Shown here: piece by piece, positions 44,227 through 54,335 of the stretch
Layout of the letters: every line of letters starts with the position of its first letter
Position numbering within the stretch: position 1 is the stretch's first letter
Assembly (NCBI RefSeq): GCF_000305495.1
Contig: NZ_AJTN02000205.1
Span: 1 to 64,000, forward strand
From: Peribacillus psychrosaccharolyticus ATCC 23296
Lineage (GTDB): Bacteria > Bacillota > Bacilli > Bacillales > DSM-1321
Reading direction: 5' to 3'
DNA: 64,000 nucleotides
Notes under the pieces: model-generated
What the model saw: only the letters and a program-made list of their open reading frames with translations
Databases searched by the model: none
Told to the model about the DNA's origin: nothing
Program-made: the position numbers and the translations under genes

Positions 44227-44395
44227 AGGAAACGCTCCTTAAAAGAGAGGGTATAGTATGGTATTCAATGATTCCTCTGTTTGCCAGTATTTGAAATAAG
44301 ACTGAAGTCTTAGCATAAAATACGTCCGATGCGTCTGGGTTCGTTGGTGATTTTCTTTAGTATTAAGTGTAAATAACAGAAATGAGGTGATGAGT

Positions 44396-45844
44396 ATGAA
44401 AAAATATTTTCTTCTTTTTACATTAAGCTTCTTTGTTTTACTGTCTCCTGGAGAAGTAATGGCAAGGCAAGATGTAAAAGAAACACTTGATACATATATT
44501 GAAACATTCTTAGCTGATAATCGGATTCCAGGGGCGTCTGTCGGAATTGCTTATCATGATGAAATTTTTTATGCCAATGCATGGGGTATAACGGGGGAAG
44601 GGAAAGAGGCAATCACTACAGAAACGCCTTTTTTAATTGGTTCCATCAGTAAAGCGTTTACTGGATTAGCTGTGTTGAAATTAGTAGAAGAAAAAAGGCT
44701 TGCACTTGATGATCCTATTGTAAAGCATCTTCCTTGGTTTACGCTCAATGATCAAGAAGATGCTTCACAGATTACGATTAAGCAGCTGCTTACACATACT
44801 AGCGGTCTGAGCCGTTCAATTGGCTTATTAATATCGGACAGAGGAAACGAAGAAAATAATACGATTAAAAAGAGCGTTAAAAAACTAGCAAATGTTAAAC
44901 TGACTGAAAAGCCTGGAGAAATCTATCAATATAGCGATGCAAACTATTTAATTCTTGGTGCTCTTATTGAACACATTTCAGGTTTATCTTTTTCTGAATA
45001 CCTAGTACAGCATATTTTTCTCCCATTAGACATGAATCAAGCAGGTGCCGATCGTCATAACGTTTATGAAAAAGGGTATGCAGCAGGCTATCAGTCATGG
45101 TTTGGCATGCCGGTTAAGAGTCAAGTCCCTTATGATAACGGAGGAACTCCGTATGGTTATATTGCAGCTAGTACAGAAGATATGTTGAAATTTCTTATGG
45201 TGTTTAATTCGGGGCATGAACAAAGCGATATCCTCAGCAATAGGTCTAAGAAGGCTTATTTATCCCCGCTTACTCAAGTGAGTGATAAATCTTATGGCTT
45301 AGGCTGGAGATTTTCTAATCAAGATAAGGAAGACAAAAGTATTTGGCATGCTGGGTCGACACCTGATTCACGTACAGAAGTATTTATGTATCCAGAAACG
45401 AAGTGGAGCGGAGTTATTTTAACCAATAAAAATCATATTCTCGAGGAGGAACAACTTACTCATTTAAAAGAAGGGATCATTCGGATTATTAATGGACATT
45501 CTCCAGCGGAAGTGTCAAAAAGCAGACCCATTATTCAACTGCTTTTAAGTTTCATCGTTTGTTTACTTTTTATATTATCCTGCTACTTGATCGGGAACCT
45601 GAAAAAAAGACATCGAAAGACTCCTAAACTACGCTTTAGGATTTTCGGTATCCTTTGCTTATCCATATCTATTTGTCTTATCCCATTGTTTGTCATGATT
45701 GTTCAGGCCCCGTGGCATTCAGTGACAGTCTTTGCAGCCGATCTTGTTCTCATATTGAAGGTAATTGTCTTCCTGTTAGCTTTAAATGGCTTGCTGCTGG
45801 TAATGAATAGTTTTGTAAAAGGGAAGAGAGAAAAAGTCACTTAA
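44396..45844 (+). CDS. Class C beta-lactamase-family serine hydrolase with C-terminal membrane segments
   Basis: A 482-residue PBP4*/AmpC-like hydrolase. A signal peptide (residues 1-23, cut after VMA) is followed by the catalytic S83-I-S-K86, the second motif YSD (Y179, where relatives mostly have YSN) and HAG at 318-320. Residues about 380-478 contain three hydrophobic segments, anchoring the enzyme on the outer membrane face. Members cleave D-amino-acid peptides or esters; lactamase activity cannot be assumed. GAGGTG before ATG 44396 decides the start over 44387. Confidence 0.88.
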   Translation: MKKYFLLFTLSFFVLLSPGEVMARQDVKETLDTYIETFLADNRIPGASVGIAYHDEIFYANAWGITGEGKEAITTETPFLIGSISKAFTGLAVLKLVEEKRLALDDPIVKHLPWFTLNDQEDASQITIKQLLTHTSGLSRSIGLLISDRGNEENNTIKKSVKKLANVKLTEKPGEIYQYSDANYLILGALIEHISGLSFSEYLVQHIFLPLDMNQAGADRHNVYEKGYAAGYQSWFGMPVKSQVPYDNGGTPYGYIAASTEDMLKFLMVFNSGHEQSDILSNRSKKAYLSPLTQVSDKSYGLGWRFSNQDKEDKSIWHAGSTPDSRTEVFMYPETKWSGVILTNKNHILEEEQLTHLKEGIIRIINGHSPAEVSKSRPIIQLLLSFIVCLLFILSCYLIGNLKKRHRKTPKLRFRIFGILCLSISICLIPLFVMIVQAPWHSVTVFAADLVLILKVIVFLLALNGLLLVMNSFVKGKREKVT

Positions 45845-45941
45845 TTATATTGTTATAAAAGTCCATTTTGATTCCGAATGTATTGTAAAATGTAATTTAT
45901 GGAATATTAAGGTTAATATCATTTGGTAAGGGAGAGTTTAT

Positions 45942-47405
45942 ATGGGAATAGTGTTTAACGATTTTTTCAAAGAGGAATTGACGATTCACCAAATACAGCG
46001 TGCGATGGAAAACGGGGAGATTACTTCAAAAGAGCTGACCATGTTTTATCTATTTCGAATAGCTAAGTATGATCAGGGTGGTTTTAAACTAAATTCTATC
46101 ATGGAGATAAATCCTGAGGCTATTTTTATTGCCGAAGGATTAGATCAAGAACGGAAAGTATCCGGTGCAAGAGGGCCATTACATGGCATTCCCGTCTTGC
46201 TTAAAGACAATATTGAAACAAATGATTTTATGCATACGAGCGCGGGAACACTTGCTCTTGAAAATCATTTGAGCCATACTGATGCCTTCTTAGTCGAAAA
46301 ACTCCGTAAAGCAGGTGCCGTTATTTTAGGTAAAACCAATATGACGGAAATAGCTAATGGGATGTCATCTGAAATGTGGGCTGGATACAGTGCAAGAGGC
46401 GGACAAGTAGTGAATCCGTATGGAGAAAATTTATTTGTCGGCGGATCAAGTTCAGGCTCTGCAGTAGCCGTTGCGGCAAATTTAACCGTTTTATCTGTAG
46501 GGACAGAAACAGATGCTTCTATTTTAAGTCCAGCTGTTACGAACTCTGTGGTTGGGATCAAACCAACTGTGGGGTTAATCAGCCGTAAGGGAATGATCCC
46601 CTTTACCTATTCACAGGATACGGCGGGAACATTCGCGCGAACTGTAACAGATGCAGCAATCTTATTAAGCACCATAGCCGGTATAGATAAAAATGACCCT
46701 GCCACATATAAAAGTGAAGGAAGAATAGCGCGGGATTATACAAAATATTTAGATCCATGGGGATTATCAGGTGCTAAGATCGGTGTATTTAGGAAAGGGA
46801 CTGTTGAATTTTATGCATCAGCTGAATATGATGAACAACTGTTTGAAAATGTTATTAATCTATTAAAGGCTGAGGGGGCTAAAGTGAACGATGAAATAGA
46901 TATTCCATCATTTCACCGAGAATGGAGTTGGGACGTTTCTATGTATGAATTGAAACACAGCCTAGAAAATTTTCTTCAAGAATTACCCCCGCAAATGCCT
47001 GTCCATTCTATTACAGAATTAATTCAGTTTAATAAAAATAGAGCAGGAGAAGCCCTAAAGTACGGTCAAGATAAATTGGAAAGAAGAGAGCATTTTCCCA
47101 ATACATTACGAAATCCTGAATACATACATGCAAGATTAGAAGATTTATATTTTTCTCAAGAACAAGGAATTGATTTAGCCTTAAAAACATATAACCTTGA
47201 TGCCATTTTATTTCCGGCTTATATTGGATCAACAATCTCTGCTAAGGCTGGGTATCCGTCCATCGCTCTTCCGGCAGGCTATAAGAAAAACGGCCGGCCA
47301 TTTGGTGTTACCTTGGCAAGTACGGCATTTAGTGAAGGAATGTTAATCAAGCTGGGGTATGCATTTGAACAGGCAGCCAATCTTCGAAGATTTCCTAACA
47401 TATGA
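45942..47405 (+). CDS. Amidase signature family enzyme
   Basis: A 487-residue amidase. The Lys-cisSer-Ser triad is present as K88 (PVLLKDN), the GGSSSGSA loop near residue 170 and Ser193 in TETDASILSPA. The chain is the single-domain amidase type rather than GatA, since no gatB or gatC lies nearby and the tRNA-binding features are absent. It would hydrolyse a small amide in the cytoplasm; substrate unknown. GGGAGAG precedes the ATG. Confidence 0.9.
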   Translation: MGIVFNDFFKEELTIHQIQRAMENGEITSKELTMFYLFRIAKYDQGGFKLNSIMEINPEAIFIAEGLDQERKVSGARGPLHGIPVLLKDNIETNDFMHTSAGTLALENHLSHTDAFLVEKLRKAGAVILGKTNMTEIANGMSSEMWAGYSARGGQVVNPYGENLFVGGSSSGSAVAVAANLTVLSVGTETDASILSPAVTNSVVGIKPTVGLISRKGMIPFTYSQDTAGTFARTVTDAAILLSTIAGIDKNDPATYKSEGRIARDYTKYLDPWGLSGAKIGVFRKGTVEFYASAEYDEQLFENVINLLKAEGAKVNDEIDIPSFHREWSWDVSMYELKHSLENFLQELPPQMPVHSITELIQFNKNRAGEALKYGQDKLERREHFPNTLRNPEYIHARLEDLYFSQEQGIDLALKTYNLDAILFPAYIGSTISAKAGYPSIALPAGYKKNGRPFGVTLASTAFSEGMLIKLGYAFEQAANLRRFPNI

Positions 47406-47438
47406 TCAGGCATGGGAAAATTCCACGCCTATGCTTAG

Positions 47439-48089
47439 CTAGTAGCGATAGTAGTGAGCGTTTTGCATTGGATAAGACTCATAGTAAGACGGGTAGATTG
47501 GGGCGGTATAGGGTTGTGAATGTTTGGTAGTTGGATTGGGATGATTGCTGCTGTATGCTTCACAGTTCTTCCGTGGTCCGATAAAGGTACCAGGCCGAAC
47601 GGGTCCAACCGATTTTTTCCATTGTTTTTCATCTACACAATAGGTGTGAGCTATAACGTTGGCAGGTGTTAAAGCTAAAAGATCTGAACCTAAAACGGTA
47701 TCGATGGTAGGAGCATTAAAAATAGCGAGTAAATGTGTATGATCAACATCTGCAGCATCATAATGCCACCAGCCTTGAGGAATATTTACAACTTGACCGG
47801 GTGTAATGGGATAATGATTAAATTGCTTTGTAAATGGATTAAGCACGGAAATCGTAGCAGATCCTGAAATACAATAAACGAGTTCCGCAGCATTTTGGTG
47901 ATAATGGGGTTCAACCAGGTTATCTGCGCTTAAGAATATATCCAGCAGTGCTGTATTGTTTAATGTGTTTACCTGATTAATACTTAATTCATTAATAAAG
48001 TTTTGATTATCTTTTTTAAAGCTAGTATTTTTATTTAAATCAAAAAAGAACTGGGTGGAAGGTGAAGTATAGTCAATCGTTGAACTCAT
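47439..48089 (-). CDS. Cupin protein with Tyr/Pro/His-rich spore-coat-like tail
   Basis: A 216-residue protein with one germin-type cupin domain (residues about 50-140). Motif 1 is VEPHYHQNAAELVYCISG (His, His and Glu metal ligands) and motif 2 is GQVVNIPQGWWHYDAADVDHTHL. The last 50 residues are low-complexity and rich in Tyr, Pro, His and Ser (NHPNPTTKHSQPYTAPIYP, then YYESYPMQNAHYYRY), as in many spore-coat proteins that become cross-linked. An oxalate-decarboxylase-like or coat role is plausible but unproven. A possible shared hairpin (AGGCATGG/CCACGCCT, 47408-47432) lies between it and the amidase. Confidence 0.75.
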   Translation of the reverse strand: MSSTIDYTSPSTQFFFDLNKNTSFKKDNQNFINELSINQVNTLNNTALLDIFLSADNLVEPHYHQNAAELVYCISGSATISVLNPFTKQFNHYPITPGQVVNIPQGWWHYDAADVDHTHLLAIFNAPTIDTVLGSDLLALTPANVIAHTYCVDEKQWKKSVGPVRPGTFIGPRKNCEAYSSNHPNPTTKHSQPYTAPIYPSYYESYPMQNAHYYRY

Positions 48090-48190
48090 AAAGGTATCCT
48101 TTCTACTTCGAATTTGTCAGCCTATATGCAAGATATGTGGGCGGGGGAGAAGTGTGCAATAGGAAATTAAATATTAAGCAGGTGGGATAA

Positions 48191-48592
48191 TTGAAAAAGC
48201 CGGTTGATAAATTGTATCTTCTAAAGGCGCTTTATGCAGCGATTATTTCATCATTCATTTATAGCAGTGTCTTTTATTTTAAGGGTTATTCGGGAATTTT
48301 GGTTTTTTTGCAGTTTACTTTATTAGTAGTAACACCTATTTACTTCTTATTTGGAGCGCCTCTCTTTATATGGATGAAGCAACTAAATGTTTCAATTTTC
48401 AGGAGACTAGGTTTATTTATGCTCGCTGGTGTACTTCCAGGCTGTTTCATTTTGCTGGACGGGCTTTCATTTCCACAACTGTTTTTTTCAGGAATCGTAT
48501 CTGTACACAATACAGCAGCGTTACTGTTGTATTGGTTGGTTATAGAATTACTTTCCGGAACATTTAGTAAGGAGAAAAAGCGTAGTCTCTAA
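48191..48592 (+). CDS. Hypothetical four-span membrane protein
   Basis: A 133-residue integral membrane protein with four hydrophobic segments (about residues 12-30, 33-62, 71-90 and 98-120) and basic ends. I do not recognise the family. The start is TTG 48191 behind GCAGGTGGG. The final codons form one arm of a 14-bp inverted repeat with sequence after the stop. Confidence 0.6.
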   Translation: MKKPVDKLYLLKALYAAIISSFIYSSVFYFKGYSGILVFLQFTLLVVTPIYFLFGAPLFIWMKQLNVSIFRRLGLFMLAGVLPGCFILLDGLSFPQLFFSGIVSVHNTAALLLYWLVIELLSGTFSKEKKRSL

Positions 48593-48608
48593 TTTCCTTA
48601 CTAAATGT
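48560..48608. repeat. 14-bp perfect inverted repeat
   Basis: ACATTTAGTAAGGA (48560-48573) and its exact complement at 48595-48608 enclose 21 bases that include the stop codon of the membrane protein gene. No T tract follows, so it is not a standard terminator. Confidence 0.7.
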
Positions 48609-48726
48609 CGAGAAATGATCAGTAATTGTAAGAATGTTCTTTACCTCGTTAGTACAGCATCTGATAGGAAACTACCATGAAAATAGTTTATAACTTCCTA
48701 AAAATGGCGAAATCACTCTCAGCCTT

Positions 48727-49629
48727 TTACTTATACCGTTCAAGAACTGAATAAAAGTCAATGATAAACTGGTAAAATACTTTTTCTGACGGTGATAGAT
48801 CCCGGGTTTTTGAGGTGATAATTCCAACGGATCGCTTTACATCAGGTGTATCAATTGGAATTCTGACCGTTAATCTCGGTGTAGATTCATGTAAGGTACT
48901 GTCAGGCAAAAGGCTGACGCCAATGCCAGCCGAGACGAGACCTTTTATTGAATCCATATCTTCTCCAATAGACGAAATAATAGGGTCAAACCCAGCTTGT
49001 TTACAGGCTTCAATTGCCATTTTTCGCAATACAAAACCCTCTGGCAGCAGGACGAAGGAATCTTTCCGTAAATCACTGAGTCGCAGGCTTGGTCGATCAG
49101 CAAGAGGATGACTAATGGGTAACAGCGCTGACATGTTTTCTGTAAACAGAATATCTCCTTTAATAAGGGAGTCATCAGCTGGAACCGGCCCAAGAAATGC
49201 AAGACCGACTTCGTTATTCTTCACGGACTTTATTAACGATGCATACGAACCTTGACTAAGGTGGAAGGAAATATTCGGTTGTTCTTCACGAAAAGCGGAA
49301 ATTACCGTTGGAAGCAAATGATTGGCAAGACTGGTTGGGAAACCGATTTTAATGGATCCTTGCTCAGGGTCTAGATATTCATCGATTTGAAGTTTGGCAT
49401 AATCAATCGCTTTAATGGCTGTTCTCGCATGAGTCAAAAAGATTCTCCCAATTGGTGTGAGTTGTATATTTCTGCCGACACGTTCGAATAACTGCACACT
49501 CAATTCTTCTTCAAGTCTGGCAATCTGCCGGCTGATGGCAGACTGGGCAATATGTAAGTGTTCGGCTGCGGCTGATACATGTTCTCGCTCGGCAACCTCT
49601 ACAAAATAGATTAATTGACGTAACTCCAA
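48727..49629 (-). CDS. gltC: LysR-type activator GltC
   Basis: A 300-residue LysR regulator matching Bacillus GltC throughout: LRQLIYFVEVAEREHVSAAA, LHIAQSAISRQIARLEEEL, DYAKLQIDEYLDPEQGSIKIGFPTS, GEDMDSIKGLVSAGIGVSLLP. GltC activates gltAB when 2-oxoglutarate is high and is blocked by glutamate/RocG in B. subtilis. The start is TTG 49629, correctly spaced from GGAGG; the upstream ATG 49647 precedes that site. It diverges from gltA with the GltC box between them. Confidence 0.95.
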   Translation of the reverse strand: MELRQLIYFVEVAEREHVSAAAEHLHIAQSAISRQIARLEEELSVQLFERVGRNIQLTPIGRIFLTHARTAIKAIDYAKLQIDEYLDPEQGSIKIGFPTSLANHLLPTVISAFREEQPNISFHLSQGSYASLIKSVKNNEVGLAFLGPVPADDSLIKGDILFTENMSALLPISHPLADRPSLRLSDLRKDSFVLLPEGFVLRKMAIEACKQAGFDPIISSIGEDMDSIKGLVSAGIGVSLLPDSTLHESTPRLTVRIPIDTPDVKRSVGIITSKTRDLSPSEKVFYQFIIDFYSVLERYK

Positions 49630-49657
49630 TGCAATTCCTCCATTCAATCATTCATTC

Positions 49658-49672
49658 ATCTCAATCCGAGAT
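49658..49672. promoter_or_regulatory. GltC Box I
   Basis: ATCTCAATCCGAGAT is a palindrome (ATCTC-N5-GAGAT) with LysR T-N11-A geometry. Its centre lies about 63 bases before the predicted gltA transcription start, the same place as Box I in B. subtilis, and it overlaps the gltC promoter region. Confidence 0.8.
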
Positions 49673-49692
49673 AGGTTTAATAGAATTATATA

Positions 49693-49721
49693 TTGTTTAT
49701 TTAATTTTGAAAACTTAAAAT
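49693..49721 (+). promoter_or_regulatory. gltA promoter
   Basis: TTGTTT (49693-49698), a 17-base spacer and TAAAAT (49716-49721). The weak -35 fits a promoter dependent on the activator GltC. Confidence 0.6.
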
Positions 49722-49774
49722 AGTAAATAACTAACATAGCCGTGTTAAGTACAACGAACGGGGAGCGATGAAAA

Positions 49775-52700
49775 ATGACATACAATCAAATTCCGAAAGC
49801 GCAAGGTCTTTACCATCCTGAATTTGAACATGATGCATGCGGTATCGGTCTATATGCACATATAAAAGGGCAGGCAACGCATGAAATCGTCAAAAAAGGA
49901 CTCCAAATGCTTTGCCAGCTTGATCATCGTGCCGGACAGGGCAGTGATCCACTGACAGGAGACGGTGCCGGATTAATGGTGCAAATACCAAATACTTATT
50001 TTCATGAAGTCTGCCCCGAAATGAATTTACCGGAAAAAGGGCGGTATGGTGTTGGAATGGTCTTCTTCTCCACTGATCAAGAAGAACAATTCGAAATTGA
50101 AAACAAATTAACTGACTATATAGAAAACGAAGGCCAAAGGGTGTTAGGTTGGAGAACCGTACCAGTCGATGTAACTAAACTTGGTGAAACCGGCAAGAAA
50201 ACCTGCCCGGTTATTCGACAGGTGTTCATTGGAACAACTGACGAAATAAGCAACGAATTATTTGAACGGAAATTATTTATTATTCGTAAGCAGGCAGAAG
50301 CATGGGGAAGAGCTCAAACCAAAACATTTTATTTTGCCAGTCTTTCTAGTCAGACGATTGTCTATAAAGGGCTGTTGACACCTGAACAAGTTGATGCCTT
50401 TTATCTGGACTTACAGAATGAGGCTTTCGTGTCGGCTTTTGCTTTAGTGCATTCCCGCTTTAGTACGAATACATTCCCGAGCTGGGAACGTGCTCATCCG
50501 AATCGTTATTTGGTTCATAATGGCGAGATTAATACGCTTAAAGGCAATATGAACTGGATGAAAGCACGTGAGCAACAATTTGTTTCAGATGCATTTGGAG
50601 ATGATGATCTAAAGAAGGTACTGCCCATTTTAGATAGTACCGGCAGTGATTCTTCTATTCTAGATAATGCATTTGAATTTTTTGTCTTGGCAGGGCGTAA
50701 ACCAGCACACGCTGCCATGATGCTGATTCCAGAACCGTGGTCAGAAAATCCACATATGACAGCAGAAAAACGGGCTTTTTATGAATATCACAGTACAATG
50801 ATGGAACCGTGGGACGGTCCAACGGCTATTTCGTTTACCAATGGTAAGCAAATTGGGGCAATCCTAGATCGAAATGGACTGCGGCCAGCTCGTTATTATG
50901 TCACAAAAGATGATTATATTATTTTCTCCTCAGAGGTGGGAGTGGTTGAAGTTGAACCAGAGAATGTTTTATATAAAGATCGGTTAAGTCCAGGGAAAAT
51001 GCTTCTTGTCGATTTAGAACAAGGGCGAATTATTTCAGATGAAGAAATTAAAACGGAAATGGCATCAGAACTACCGTATCGAAAATGGCTGGATGAACAA
51101 ATGGTGACTCTTTCTCAAGAAGAAGTCATTGAAACAGAGAAAGTATCCGATTTGCTTTCTCGTCAAAAAGCGTTTGGTTACACCTATGAAGATGTTCATA
51201 AATATTTGCTGCCTGTAATCCTCGAAGGGAAAGATCCACTTGGTTCGATGGGGAATGATACACCACTCGCCGTCTTATCAGACTTGCCGCAGTCATTGTT
51301 CAATTATTTTAAACAATTATTCGCTCAGGTCACAAATCCGCCGATTGACTCACTTCGGGAACAGCTTGTAACGTCTACAGTATCGTATCTTGGGGCAGAA
51401 GCAGACTTGCTTCATCCTAATGAGAGCAACTGTCGTCGAATTCAGCTTACTTCCCCCGTTTTGACAAGCAGTGAGATGAAGCAGCTAAAGGAAGGGAAAG
51501 ATCCTGCTTTTAAATGCAGCGTGATCCAAACATTATTTACTGATCATTTAAATGAGGGGTTAAACAGCTTGTTTGACGAAGCAGCGGCTGCAATCGATGC
51601 AGGAGCTAGTTTATTAATATTGTCAGATCGAAATATGAATAAAGATAAAGCTGCCATTCCAGTTCTTCTAGCAGCAAGCGCATTGCACCAAGAGTTGATT
51701 CGTAAAGGTAATCGTACAAAGGTGAGTATGATCGTTGAATCTGGAGAAGTGAGAGATGTTCATCATTTTGCCGCATTGATTGGTTATGGTGTGGATGCTA
51801 TTTACCCGTACCTTGCGTACGCTAGCTATCAACAAGCGATAGAAGAGGGCGCACTAGCTGTCAGTTATGAAGCAGCAGTGAGTAAATACGTTCATGCAAT
51901 GACAGAAGGAATTGTGAAAGTTATGTCGAAAATGGGGATTTCAACGGTTCAGAGCTATCGAGGCGCTCAAATATTTGAAGCAGTCGGGATTAGTTCGGAA
52001 GTTATTAACCGCCATTTCACGGGGACGGCTTCACAACTAAACGGGATTGGTATTGATACGATCGCAGACGAAGCATTAATCCGCCACAAATCAGCATACG
52101 CAGATAATTATGACCAAACCTTAGAATCTGGAAGCGATTTTCAATGGCGTAAAAATGGTGAGCATCATGCATTTAATCCTAAAACCATTCATACCCTTCA
52201 GTGGGCTTGCCGCAAGAATGACTATACCTTATTTAAACAATACTCACATCTTGCTAATGAAGAACGTCTTGGCTTTTTACGGAACTTATTTTCATTCAAT
52301 CCAGGTATTAAAAGTATTGCCATTGATGAAGTTGAATCCGTTGAATCCATTGTCCGCCGCTTTAAGACAGGAGCGATGTCTTTTGGATCATTGAGTCAAG
52401 AAGCTCACGAAACGCTAGCTATTGCCATGAATCGTTTAGGCGGAAAAAGCAATAGCGGTGAAGGCGGGGAGCACCCAAGTCGGTATGAATTAGATGAAAA
52501 TGGTGATAACCGCCGCAGCGGCATCAAGCAAATTGCTTCAGGGCGCTTTGGCGTAAATAGTCATTACCTCGTGAATGCCGATGAACTCCAGATAAAAGTA
52601 GCACAGGGAGCAAAACCTGGTGAAGGCGGTCAATTACCAGCAAATAAGGTCTACCCTTGGGTTGCCGAAGTTCGTGGTTCAACACCAGGTGTGGGATTAA

Positions 52701-54319
52701 TATCACCGCCGCCGCACCACGATATTTATTCGATAGAAGACTTAGCACAATTGATTCATGATTTGAAAAATGCGAATCGTGATGCGCGTATTAGTGTCAA
52801 ATTGGTTTCTAAAGCGGGTGTAGGAACCATTGCTGCTGGTGTTGCAAAAGGTGCAGCTGATGTCATTGTCATCAGTGGATATGACGGGGGGACAGGAGCA
52901 TCGCCGAAAACAAGTATTAAGCATACGGGACTGCCATGGGAACTCGGTCTTGCTGAAGCCCATCAAACCTTAATGCTAAATGGTTTAAGGGAACGGGTTA
53001 TTTTAGAAACAGATGGTAAGTTGATGACCGGCAGGGATGTCGTTATGGCTGCTATTCTTGGTGCTGAGGAATTTGGGTTTGCGACAGCGCCTCTCGTAGT
53101 GCTTGGCTGTGTGATGATGCGTGCTTGCCATATGGATACCTGTCCAGTGGGTGTTGCGACCCAAAATCCAGAATTACGGGCTAAATTTGCCGGTGATCCA
53201 GACCATGTCGTTAACTTTATGCGCTTTATTGCTGAGGAAGTTCGAGAAACAATGGCTGAGTTAGGCTTCCGGACCCTTGAAGAAATGGTTGGCCGGACAG
53301 ATGTACTAACGATAAGTGAACGTGCTCAAAGCCATTGGAAGGCAAAGTATTTAGATCTCACCACTCTTCTTCATCAGCCAGAAGGTGGTCGAACATACCA
53401 GACACCGCAAAATCATAAAATTGATGAATCGCTGGATATGCGTGACATTCTGCCAGCGGTAATGCCGGCATTACTCAATCAAACGCCTGTAGACGTATCT
53501 TTCCCAATCATGAATATTAATCGTGTGACAGGAACGATTGTTGGAAGTGAAGTTTCAAAACGTTATGGGGCAAAAGGGCTTCCAGATGATACCATCACCC
53601 TTCGTTTTACAGGGTCGGCTGGTCAGAGCTTCGGTGCGTTTATACCAAACGGGATGTCGCTTCATTTAACGGGGGATGCCAATGATTATATTGGCAAAGG
53701 TATGTCTGGCGGTAAACTTGTCGTAAAAGCACCGAGTGGCAGTATCGGTGCGAGTGAGAATGTCATTGCTGGAAATGTCGCACTATATGGAGCAACGAGT
53801 GGATCAGCTTATATTAACGGTCGTGCTGGCGAACGATTTGCCGTTCGAAACAGTGGTGTAGATGTGGTGGTCGAGGGAATTGGTGATCATGGTTGTGAAT
53901 ATATGACCGGGGGACACGTTGTCATTCTCGGGGATGTAGGCAAAAACTTTGCTGCGGGGATGTCTGGAGGAATTGCTTATATTCTTACTGATCAACAAGA
54001 AGAATTTAAATCCCTTTGTAATAAGGAAATGATTGAGTTTGATGATCTCCAACATGAAGAAGATCAAGAGTTAGTTAAAACAATGATTGAAAAACATTTG
54101 CAACATACCGAAAGTCAAAACGCTGCGTATGTATTGGAAAACTGGACAGATTTCAGTAAAAAGTTCGTTAAAGTCATCCCGAAAGATTACAAACGTATGC
54201 TTGAAAGCATTATAAAACACAAGCAAGCAGGTTTTAGTGATGAACAGGCTGAATTAAACGCCTTCCACGAAAATACCGATAAAAAAAAGCAAGCTGCTAA
54301 ACAGGCTGTGGCTCAGTAA
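49775..54319 (+). CDS. gltA: Glutamate synthase, large subunit
   Basis: A 1514-residue NADPH-GOGAT large subunit. A short propeptide is removed to expose Cys22 (HDACGIGLYA) as the glutaminase nucleophile. Then come the class II amidotransferase domain (FSTNTFPSW, HNGEINTLKGN), the central domain, the FMN-binding synthase barrel (AMSFGSLSQEAHETLA, GEGGEHPSRY, ISGYDGGTGASP), the 3Fe-4S cysteines (CVMMRACHMDTCPVGVATQ) and the C-terminal beta-helix (GRAGERFAVRNSG). It makes glutamate from 2-oxoglutarate and glutamine. GGGGAGCG precedes the ATG. Confidence 0.97.
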   Translation: MTYNQIPKAQGLYHPEFEHDACGIGLYAHIKGQATHEIVKKGLQMLCQLDHRAGQGSDPLTGDGAGLMVQIPNTYFHEVCPEMNLPEKGRYGVGMVFFSTDQEEQFEIENKLTDYIENEGQRVLGWRTVPVDVTKLGETGKKTCPVIRQVFIGTTDEISNELFERKLFIIRKQAEAWGRAQTKTFYFASLSSQTIVYKGLLTPEQVDAFYLDLQNEAFVSAFALVHSRFSTNTFPSWERAHPNRYLVHNGEINTLKGNMNWMKAREQQFVSDAFGDDDLKKVLPILDSTGSDSSILDNAFEFFVLAGRKPAHAAMMLIPEPWSENPHMTAEKRAFYEYHSTMMEPWDGPTAISFTNGKQIGAILDRNGLRPARYYVTKDDYIIFSSEVGVVEVEPENVLYKDRLSPGKMLLVDLEQGRIISDEEIKTEMASELPYRKWLDEQMVTLSQEEVIETEKVSDLLSRQKAFGYTYEDVHKYLLPVILEGKDPLGSMGNDTPLAVLSDLPQSLFNYFKQLFAQVTNPPIDSLREQLVTSTVSYLGAEADLLHPNESNCRRIQLTSPVLTSSEMKQLKEGKDPAFKCSVIQTLFTDHLNEGLNSLFDEAAAAIDAGASLLILSDRNMNKDKAAIPVLLAASALHQELIRKGNRTKVSMIVESGEVRDVHHFAALIGYGVDAIYPYLAYASYQQAIEEGALAVSYEAAVSKYVHAMTEGIVKVMSKMGISTVQSYRGAQIFEAVGISSEVINRHFTGTASQLNGIGIDTIADEALIRHKSAYADNYDQTLESGSDFQWRKNGEHHAFNPKTIHTLQWACRKNDYTLFKQYSHLANEERLGFLRNLFSFNPGIKSIAIDEVESVESIVRRFKTGAMSFGSLSQEAHETLAIAMNRLGGKSNSGEGGEHPSRYELDENGDNRRSGIKQIASGRFGVNSHYLVNADELQIKVAQGAKPGEGGQLPANKVYPWVAEVRGSTPGVGLISPPPHHDIYSIEDLAQLIHDLKNANRDARISVKLVSKAGVGTIAAGVAKGAADVIVISGYDGGTGASPKTSIKHTGLPWELGLAEAHQTLMLNGLRERVILETDGKLMTGRDVVMAAILGAEEFGFATAPLVVLGCVMMRACHMDTCPVGVATQNPELRAKFAGDPDHVVNFMRFIAEEVRETMAELGFRTLEEMVGRTDVLTISERAQSHWKAKYLDLTTLLHQPEGGRTYQTPQNHKIDESLDMRDILPAVMPALLNQTPVDVSFPIMNINRVTGTIVGSEVSKRYGAKGLPDDTITLRFTGSAGQSFGAFIPNGMSLHLTGDANDYIGKGMSGGKLVVKAPSGSIGASENVIAGNVALYGATSGSAYINGRAGERFAVRNSGVDVVVEGIGDHGCEYMTGGHVVILGDVGKNFAAGMSGGIAYILTDQQEEFKSLCNKEMIEFDDLQHEEDQELVKTMIEKHLQHTESQNAAYVLENWTDFSKKFVKVIPKDYKRMLESIIKHKQAGFSDEQAELNAFHENTDKKKQAAKQAVAQ

Positions 54320-54335
54320 GAAGGGAGAGTAAAGA

